The notes under the pieces: model-generated
Told to the model about the DNA's origin: nothing
What the model saw: the letters and a program-made list of their open reading frames with translations, nothing else
Databases searched by the model: none
Position numbers and translations under genes: made by a program
In this document: positions 57,243-64,000 of the stretch, one piece after another
How the letters are laid out: the number at the start of each line of letters is the position of its first letter
How positions within the stretch are numbered: position 1 is the stretch's first letter
Source: Cystobasidiopsis lactophilus
Taxonomy: Eukaryota > Basidiomycota > Agaricostilbomycetes > Agaricostilbales > Chionosphaeraceae
NCBI GenBank assembly: GCA_001599975.1
Contig: BCIO01000003.1
Span: forward strand, 2,350,677-2,414,676
Direction of reading: 5' to 3'
Length of the DNA: 64,000 bases

Positions 57243-58511
57243 CTATCTAGAAATGCCCCCTTTCCTACCAATCGCGCGTCTAATAAACAAATGAGGTGTG
57301 ATGTAGAAGCCCAAGATCTCTAGGATGGTCCGACCCAGTTCGACGCCTTGCTGAGGGAGTAAGGCGTCTTGCCGCGACTGCTCGCTGAACTCGGGGGAGA
57401 GGATGCCGCGGGTTTCCCGCACGTCAATGATCTCTTTGACTGTGAGAGCACCCTTCTGATCCTATTCCGCAGAAATAAGAGGCAGGTAGACAGCTCACCT
57501 ATGTCCGAAGTGAACTCTGGGTGGCCTTGCAAGGAGAAGATTGAGATTTGGGAGAAGAGCTCGGTCTGGGAGGCGGTCGCTGGAGGTGTCGAGGCGAACT
57601 TGACAAAGCCCTGGAAGGGGCACATAGGGGTGATGGCCAGGTTGGTGAAGCCGGAGGGGAGGGAGGTGACGTGGTCTTGGTGGACTTCCTCGATGGTCTG
57701 CATAGGCATCCTCAAAGCTCAAAGGAATCCAAAAATGGATGAAGATGAGAGGAGAGCCTTGCCTTGGTCTTTTCCCCATTCCGTGATAAGATCCGCTCGC
57801 CCATCTCGGTGAGCTCGATGGTGCGCACGCCGAGCTCCCAGCCGTCTGGGCACTTGATGACTTTAGACCCGAAAGCGGCCGCAATAATTTGGTGGCCAAA
57901 GCAGATCTGTGCATCGAAGTTAAGATCAAACCCAAATGAAATGGTTGGAGGGTCAAAGTCGAACGCACGCCGATGATCTTGAGGAGAGGAACGCTGGCGG
58001 GTAACGCGGCTATGAACTGCACGAGCTCCACGACCCATGGCGTCGTTTCATATGCAGAGGCAGCTGTGCGCTTTGAATCAACTCTGGACATAGAGCGACG
58101 CTCAAAGGGGAAAGGAACCAAGGAACACACCTGAGCCAGTCATTACGAGGCCGACAGCCGACTCGAGCGCGGCTTGGTCTGGCTTATTGCCATGGACCCA
58201 GTCGTAGCCTAGGAACTCGATGCTCTTGTGGATGGCAGGTGTTAAGGCCATTGACTTGGCGAACAGCTCGCAGAAGATCTAAAGTAGCCACAAGAACAAA
58301 CAAAGCATTGGCATTTGAGACGCAATCCTTCACCGTCCACAGGCAAAGGCACTGGTGGAACAGGGAGAGGGAGGCAGGGACTTGCATCGTGATATGTGCC
58401 ATGAGCAGCGAAGACGGCGTCGACGGGCGTGTCGAGGACGAGGATGATTACTCTGGCTGGGTTCGGCGTTGGCTCGCCCAGCAGCGTGCGCCGGAATGGC
58501 TCCGTCGACAT
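57243..58511 (-). CDS. Class I glutamine amidotransferase-like protein
   Basis: Six exons (58511-58386, 58278-58131, 58063-57969, 57906-57758, 57710-57499, 57439-57243) encode 308 residues. The GATase core is present: VLDTPVDAVFAAHGTYHDIF, then VVELVQF, LLKIIGICFGHQIIAAAFG with the nucleophile Cys, QDHV and the His/Glu site FSLQGHPEF. These stand-alone fungal proteins are of uncertain substrate; some relatives hydrolyse gamma-glutamyl peptides. The first intron is GC-AG (GAT|GCAAGT). The junction at 57757/57711 is not clear: the best donor (GCAAGG at 57762) gives the wrong phase, and a weak GCTCTC donor is used in the model. Treat that boundary as unresolved. Confidence 0.82.
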
Positions 58512-58775
58512 AGTTGGCTGGCCCCTCTCGCTCTCTCGCGATTGCTGGTACAAAACGCAGAAGACTACCAGAGCCTGGAGGGTGGCAAGAGCGGGTCGGT
58601 GGATTCGGACTGAGCTTCCCTCAGACCAAGTCGACCGCGTGCCCTGCTTGCCTTCACTGCTGCTGGTTGTTGCTTAGTGCTTGTTCATCACCTAGAGCTT
58701 GTGTGCTCGCAATCCCAGCCCTGCTTGACTGCACAAATCGGCTGCATTCCATTGGCCAGCGTCCACAAGCGCGTC

Positions 58776-59541
58776 ATGTCTGCCTTGCCCTCTAGGCCAA
58801 CGCTGGACAAGTAGTGAGCGCCTTTACCCCTCCATCATGGCCTCATGTTGTATATTCTGAGGAAAGCCACAGCCTGACCAGAGCTCAGACGATCAGCGCT
58901 GTTGGCTTTGGGTCGTTTATGGTCTTGCACCTCGCCGCTCCTTTGGCAGCAATTCCGTATGGCGAGACTGGCTCAACTCAAGGTAGGCTGGCTTGATACA
59001 TCATCTCAGCTGAGATGTTGAGTTCACCTACCCGCCTACAGTTATGCTCATTGGCCGAGAGTTGTACCAGTCCGGCCCGCTCGAGGGCATCCTCGTCTTC
59101 TCCTCTGCTGCCGTGCACGTCCTCTCCGGCCTAGGTCGTCGAATCCTCCGGCGAAACACCACCTGGACATGGCACCAGCTGACCGGCTACCTGCTCATCC
59201 CCTTGGTCGGCACGCACGCCTACTCCCACCGCCTCTTCCCCAAAAAGCTCAACCTCTCCCCCTCCTTCTTGAGCTACTCCTTCGTCTCCTACTCCTTCCA
59301 AAAATCACCCTGGCTCTCAGCGGCGTCTTACATGCTCTTGGCTTCCGTCGCCACTTACCATGCGCTGGCCGGAGCGAGGAGCTTGGTGGCTGGCAGGAAG
59401 AAGCAAGCGGTGCTCAGGGAGACCAAGTGGAGGGGCATGGCGGCGGGGTTGGTCAGCGGGATCGGGTTGGGGCTGGCCAGGTTGGCTTCGGAAACGGACA
59501 CGCCGGCGTGGTTGGCGAAGCACTACGATTTGCTCTTGTAG
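58776..59541 (+). CDS. MCP1: MCP1-like mitochondrial membrane protein
   Basis: Three exons (58776-58813, 58873-58982, 59042-59541) encode 215 residues. The spliced N-terminus YLTRAQTISAVGFGSFMVLHLAAPL matches the start of the MCP1 transmembrane domain (T-x-x-Q then F-x-x-x-HL). Next come ELYQSGPLEGILVFSSAAVHVLSGLGRRI and TWHQLTGYLLIPLVGTHAYSHR, with conserved His residues, and later helices ending near residue 200. Yeast Mcp1 is an outer mitochondrial membrane protein that partners Vps13 and compensates for loss of ERMES, so a role in mitochondrial lipid supply is expected. Confidence 0.88.
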
Positions 59542-59681
59542 AGACTTGTTTAGCACTTTCGAACGTGACTTGACTTCGCATTCATTTTACTATAAGTTAA
59601 TGTATTTCTTTATAGCAGACCTCTCAGAGAACATCTAGCTGGATCAACTGTTGTAGCGGGCCCCTTCCGAAACTGGTGTGC

Positions 59682-60612
59682 TCAAAGCTTGGCGAGGACG
59701 GCGTCGGCGCTGGAAGCGTCCACAGCGCCGGTGGTTTCGACGCCCAAGTAGGTCACTTTGAGGTCGTCGATGACCATGGCGAATCTGTAGAGAGTCACCT
59801 CAGCAAAGGCTCACAATGAACGGGAGCATGAGCCAAACCCACCGCTTAGCGCGGACGCCGAGGCCCATAGCGCTCACTGTGAGGATAGCAAGTTGAGCCT
59901 AGCTAAACTAGCTAGACGTAAAGAGAGCCACTCACAGTCTTGAACCAAGCCGGCCTCGGTGAGCCACTTGGCGGTCGAGTCGCTGATGAACTTGACCTTG
60001 CCCGCGGCGCCGGTGACCTTGGCGAAGGCGGCTTGCACAAAGGCGTCGTTGGTGGCGATCATGTAGACCTCCACGCCCTTGCTCTTGAACTCGGCGGCCT
60101 TCTCGAGGTACGGCGGCAAATGAGTCTCTTGGCAGGTGGGACTGTAGGGATTTCGAAGGTTCTCAAGAGGCTGCTTCCGGAACGCTGATGAGGTGACAAT
60201 TGAAACCTACGTGAAAGCGCCAGGGATGCCGAAGAGAACCTGTTTGATTTAATCCTTCGTCAGCAGCGGCTCGCAGTCAAGAAGCATGCGGAGCTCACAA
60301 TCTTCTTGCCGGCCCACGAGGAGGTCTGGACAGGCTTTCCAGGTCCTGTTCTCAACGCTGAGCGGTGTTTAAACCAAAAGAAAGCAAGAGGTGTACGCTG
60401 GCAGACCAGGAGAGGATCATCCTTGGAATGCTTCCGGTGAGCTCGCTCTGCCGTTGGCTTCAGAGGCCTAGCTCACCTCCTTGACTTCAGCGTATCCGAA
60501 TTCGCCAGAGGGGATGGTGTCGCCGACTTTCAAGCTCTGTCCAACCGAACTATCTCTCAGAGACTTGTCGCGGAGAAACTGGCCCGTTTGGGCTGGGGAT
60601 TGGCCTCACCAT
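59682..60612 (-). CDS. Peroxiredoxin of the PRX5/AHP1 type
   Basis: Eight exons (60612-60610, 60536-60477, 60430-60397, 60357-60299, 60239-60211, 60141-59936, 59876-59843, 59784-59682) encode 175 residues. The first exon contributes only the ATG; the donor GTGAGG follows at once. The protein reads MSLKVGDTIPSGEFGYAEV, then WAGKKIVLFGIPGAFTPTCQ with the peroxidatic Cys, HLPPYLEKAAEFKSKGVEVY and KFISDSTAKW. This is the thioredoxin-fold PRX5 subfamily, which reduces H2O2 and alkyl hydroperoxides. It ends AKL, a possible peroxisomal targeting signal (PTS1 variant), as in PMP20 proteins. The 34-base third exon was fixed by phase and by the LVCQP-type loop. Confidence 0.92.
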
Positions 60613-61062
60613 CTTATATTTTAGGTTGGGTTTAGAGAGGATTTGCCTATATACGCGAACGAGTAATTTCAAGAGACTTTGGAGGAAAGAGAGCAGGAGA
60701 CGATGATGCAGTGTCCGAATCCCCAGGCCGAGGCCTTCTGGCGGTGGCGCAATAGTGGTCCCCGTCGCCTCGGGCCGCACCCGCAGGCTTCCGCTTGTGC
60801 CCCTCGTCAAGCCTCCCTCTACGCCTCGCCATCGTGCAGCAACCTAGACGATGACGCATGTCCGAAGCCGTCCCGTTCAGATCGCGCCACAGACGGATCT
60901 CTTCATGGCCTCGCCACCCGCTTTGCGAAGTTTGCCACCCAGTCGCCCAGCATCCGGCACGCTCAATAGGCCCACATCTCTGGAGGTCCATCGACAGATC
61001 AAAAAGCCAGGCGCTTGCCCAGAGGACCCGTCCAATCCGGGAAGCCTAGAAACCTGAAGCCT
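60613..61062. other. Intergenic region
   Basis: About 450 bases between two minus-strand genes. A 114-codon minus-strand frame from an ATG at 60991 and smaller plus-strand frames exist, but none has family or splice support. Confidence 0.35.
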
Positions 61063-62406
61063 TCAATCCGTATCACTTGCATCCTCGTCGACGTCGTCCA
61101 AAATGGCATAAATTTCCGCATCTTCGAATCGAAAATCAAGAAGAGGACGGGCGGAGATGGCGATGGTGTCGACCTTTGCCACCGACCAATCCCTTCCAGA
61201 TCCAGTCATCGAAGCCACAGCGAGGTATCGAAGGCGAGGAAGAAATTCGGCGTCATCAAGCCTGGGACGAACTTGGTACCAGATGTCATGTATCAGCAGC
61301 GATGCTGAAATTGCATTCTCGGGGCGGGCGGCAATTTGCAAGCGTTCCAGGAGTGGCGGGAGCTCGTCAAAGAACTGTGAGCCTTCACTCTCCCACCGTA
61401 CGCCGTGCAGCTCCAATTTTCGCAGGTTTGTGCATACCGAAAGAGATGCTAGATCTGTGGTCGAGAGTCGGCAATAATAGCCTCGGCTGGCTTCCACTCG
61501 CAACTCTTCCAAGAATGAACCGCATCGCGGGAGGATTTGTGTAATCTCTTGATCCACGGCGCGAGTTAAAGATAAGCTGCGCAAGTTCGGCGTGAAGATG
61601 GGTGTTTGATCGATGTCGTAGACCGAGAAGTCGGGGGTAAGACCAAAGGAGTCGAGCTGAACATTTTCGATGCGCGATGGCAGTCCACACCAAGGCACTT
61701 CAAGGACCTTCGAGAAAGAAGCGCCGCTCAGATGGATTGAGTGCAAGTTGGGAGTGCGGCGCAAGAGGGGCCAAAGCTCGTCGATGTGGAACAAGTGGCA
61801 TGAAGCGTTGTTCACGTTCACGTTCACTTTCAAGTGGAGCAGTCGTTTGAGCATCTGTGATGAGGAAGTTAGATGTCAAGATGTCAGGCTCCCTCTAAGT
61901 CGTGAGAGGTCGCATACCACAGAAGATGCATTCGAGGCATTAGTGAGCCAGCAGTTCTTGGGAATGTCCCATTCTGTAATGTGCAACTCTTGAAGATTGA
62001 CACATTTGAGAATAGCTGCTTCGCTGAGACCAGGATCCGAATAGCTTTCGAAGTCGCGCCCGGTGCATTTGAGGCTGAAGAGCAGCTCGGCCGGCGAGTT
62101 AGGTTCAGTGAGGATATCATTGAACTCCAGCACATCTCTGAAGTCCCGAAATTCCATGCTGTGCCAGAGGCGGGCTCGAATATAGGGCCAAAGGGTCCGG
62201 CAACGGAAGCCGGCCAGGACTTTGCGCTCAGGCTTTTCGAGGAGCCGAATGACTTCGGCGAGGATCTCGACAGGAAGCACGACTTGATTTTGGACTGCCA
62301 TCGGTGAACGCAACACTTCTCTGTCGTTCAAGCAAGTCGCTGGGCCTGACAGAGAGCGAGCCTGCGCGATGAAGTCTGTGTGGTGGCAGCACGGCCGACA
62401 ACTCAT
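61063..62406 (-). CDS. F-box-like protein with leucine-rich repeats
   Basis: Two exons (62406-61918, 61854-61063) encode 426 residues. LPVEILAEVIRLLEK at about residues 43-57 fits an F-box helix start. Further on, irregular leucine-rich repeats run to near the C-terminus: LQELHITEWDIP, LHSIHLSGASF, LRSLSLTRAV, LEELRVEA, LRKLELHGV, LERLQIAA and LRYLAVASM. This plan is common for substrate receptors of SCF ubiquitin ligases in basidiomycetes, often lineage-specific. The C-terminus is acidic (DDVDEDASDTD). Start codon uncertain: MSCRPCC at 62406 or MAVQNQ at 62301. No specific substrate can be proposed. Confidence 0.78.
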
Positions 62407-62688
62407 GGTAATCTCGTCTTCTGTGTAGCGTACGAAAGAGAAAAGAACATTGCTTGAATGTACAGGTAAGGAGGTTACGTGGCGCGCGACCGGGGAAAAC
62501 AATGACCGAACGACAGCGGCGCCCAAAACTTCAGCCCTTCACTCCATTTGACTTCGGGGGATTGACGTCCACTTAGAAGCACTCAACGGCTGTGAGGGAC
62601 GCAAGGGCAAAATCAGAAGGGACACAAAGCTGATGCCGGCTCGCCACCACTCACTTGGCCTCCCAAGAAAAGAGAGAACCTGGATGAT

Positions 62689-64000
62689 CTATGCGATTTG
62701 CTTGTCTTCCGGGCTGTGACAAAAAAGAAAGATGAGCACTGGACAAAAATGAGTGAAGGAGACAAGGGCCCACCCTTCGTTAGCCAAGATGGGCGTGGAG
62801 GGCGCCGTCTCCATCGGTTCATCGGCCACTGTTAGCGCGTCCGCTTCCATCGTCCCGTTTAGGCCAGTCACAGGCGAGTGCAAAGGCGTGTCCTCCGCCG
62901 TTGCCTCCGAAGCCGGCGTTTGCGGGTCTTTTAAGTCCTCCATATCCGGGGTGGACTGGACGCTCTTCCTTTGCTCTAGCCTGGCCCCGTCCTTTGAGAT
63001 GGGCCCTGAAGAGCCTAAAGCCATCTCGCCAGACCGAGTGGTGGCCACGGTCCTTAATGAAGCCGGGCGCATGTAAAAGCTACCGGCTGGCGTCCCGTTG
63101 GAGAAGGGGGCGGCGGAGTACTTTGAGTTCAAAGAGGACTCGGACGGCCGGCGGGAAGGTGGGAGGGCGCGGATGGAGGCGTTTTCGTCGATCTTGTTTT
63201 GGTAGAGCGAGCCCTCGCGGTCTCTAAACGGGCCACCGGTGCCGCAGGTGGACGAGGCCAAAGTCAAGGTGGACGCGTTGTCCAAAGCTGGGGAGGCCGG
63301 GTGCGGGTTGTTCTTGGGGTCGGGGTGGGTATGCCGGGGAGCGTGAGAGATGGGAGACGGCGCCGAGCTGGACGGTGAAGCGGGCAGGGCGGAGAATTGA
63401 ATCGACGAGGAAGACGGCAGGACGTTGCTGGTGGAGTTGGTGGTCGTGGCCGAGTCTCTTCTGGGCACATGGGACGGCACCCGAGCGAACAAGCCGTCCG
63501 CAGTGACCTGAGAGGAACCTGAGGACACCCTGTTGTCCGCATGACGGGCCACCGCGATCCTATTGGCGCCCGAATCCGAGCCAAGCGAGAGCAGGGTTGT
63601 GGGCTTAGTGGAAGCGTGCGAAGGGGCAGCCGAGTGGCCGGATTTGTAGGTGCGCTGGGTGGACAGGTTGGAGGTCGAGTGGGAGAGCGTGGACCCGTTG
63701 TCGCCGTCGCTCCTGAGCGAAGACGGCGTGATGGGCCTGATCGACGCTTCCGGATCCGCGCCGTCCTCGTCCCTCGAGCGCACCGAGCTGGAGGAAGAGC
63801 TGGTCGAGTCTAGCGTGCGGGTGCGCTGCCTCTTGCTCGAGTTGGAGCTGGTCAACACGGGCGCGCCCCCTGCTGCTCCTGCTGGCTCTTGCAAGTTCTT
63901 GGCAGGCTGCAGAGGCTCCTGCGACGCTGCTGCCGGCGCAGGTTTCTTGGGAGCTGCTAGTGCCGCATTGGTCCCGTTTGGCTTCTTGTTGCGCAAGGAG
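62689..64000 (-). CDS. Ser/Pro/Ala-rich protein, 5' end beyond the window
   Basis: Two exons are visible: 64000-62774 (open to the right edge) and 62713-62689. The intron between them (GTGGGC..CACAG) joins in phase 2 and adds a short end, PEDKQIA. At least 417 residues are seen, mostly disordered: Ser, Thr, Pro and Ala with basic clusters (SSKRQRTRTLDS), several STLSHSTSNLSTQRT-like stretches, and an acidic end. No domain is recognisable. Such sequence is common in fungal cell-polarity, kinase-scaffold and transcription-related proteins; the domain that would identify it probably lies outside. Confidence 0.7.
   Translation of the reverse strand, partial: SLRNKKPNGTNAALAAPKKPAPAAASQEPLQPAKNLQEPAGAAGGAPVLTSSNSSKRQRTRTLDSTSSSSSSVRSRDEDGADPEASIRPITPSSLRSDGDNGSTLSHSTSNLSTQRTYKSGHSAAPSHASTKPTTLLSLGSDSGANRIAVARHADNRVSSGSSQVTADGLFARVPSHVPRRDSATTTNSTSNVLPSSSSIQFSALPASPSSSAPSPISHAPRHTHPDPKNNPHPASPALDNASTLTLASSTCGTGGPFRDREGSLYQNKIDENASIRALPPSRRPSESSLNSKYSAAPFSNGTPAGSFYMRPASLRTVATTRSGEMALGSSGPISKDGARLEQRKSVQSTPDMEDLKDPQTPASEATAEDTPLHSPVTGLNGTMEADALTVADEPMETAPSTPILANEGWALVSFTHFCPVLIFLFCHSPEDKQIA

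Noticed and set aside
60647-60991. 114-codon minus-strand frame between the peroxiredoxin and F-box genes
   Set aside because: Composition is unlike a folded protein and no family or splice support was found.

Overview
The window is nuclear DNA from a fungus, most likely a basidiomycete yeast; Pucciniomycotina is my inference from intron style, not a proven placement. Genes lie close together on both strands. Almost all are cut by many introns of about 45-65 bases, and exons shrink to 6, 7, 10 and 12 bases. Donor sites are often GTGCGT or GTTCGT beside the usual GTRAGT. Marker genes such as CWC15, YIF1, GLE1, NOT4, NAA20, eIF1A, ASE1 and MCP1 are clearly fungal. I see no transposon, rRNA, convincing tRNA or CRISPR array. 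Exon models were built by hand: I required GT/GC..AG borders, an unbroken frame across every junction and, where I knew the family, agreement with its motifs. Layout, 0-10.5 kb: a small conserved protein (-), two tandem arrestin-like genes (+), ALKBH1-type AlkB dioxygenase (-), a seven-helix membrane protein (+), the NatB acetyltransferase NAA20 (-) and a third arrestin-like gene (+). 10.5-26.6 kb: a NIPA-type Mg transporter (-), oxysterol-binding protein (-), a membrane protein (+), a drug/H+ antiporter (+), an atypical kinase-like gene (-) whose start codon overlaps that of eIF1A (+), aminopeptidase P (-) whose start overlaps that of YIF1 (+), and the splicing factor CWC15 (-). 27-38.5 kb: two tandem MYND zinc-finger genes (+), the first frameshifted; an EF-hand-like coiled-coil protein (+); NOT4 (-); two tandem paralogues of unknown function (+); a TSTD2/TrhO-like rhodanese (+). 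38.6-51.9 kb: a thiamine-diphosphate enzyme (-), a monocarboxylate-type MFS transporter (-), site-2 protease (+) preceded by a tiny uORF, a protein with three related helical modules (-), a fragment copied from the next gene (+), a conserved fungal protein of unknown function (+), and GLE1 (-). 52-64 kb: ASE1/PRC1 (+), a RING-RRM-polyglutamine protein (+), a class I glutamine amidotransferase (-), MCP1 (+), a PRX5-type peroxiredoxin (-), an F-box-like repeat protein (-), and a serine-rich protein running off the right edge (-). The genes do not form one pathway; most are housekeeping functions (translation, splicing, mRNA export, ER-Golgi transport, lipid and protein turnover). The accessory signal is local duplication: three arrestin-like genes, two MYND genes, two 35-37 kb paralogues and one gene fragment.
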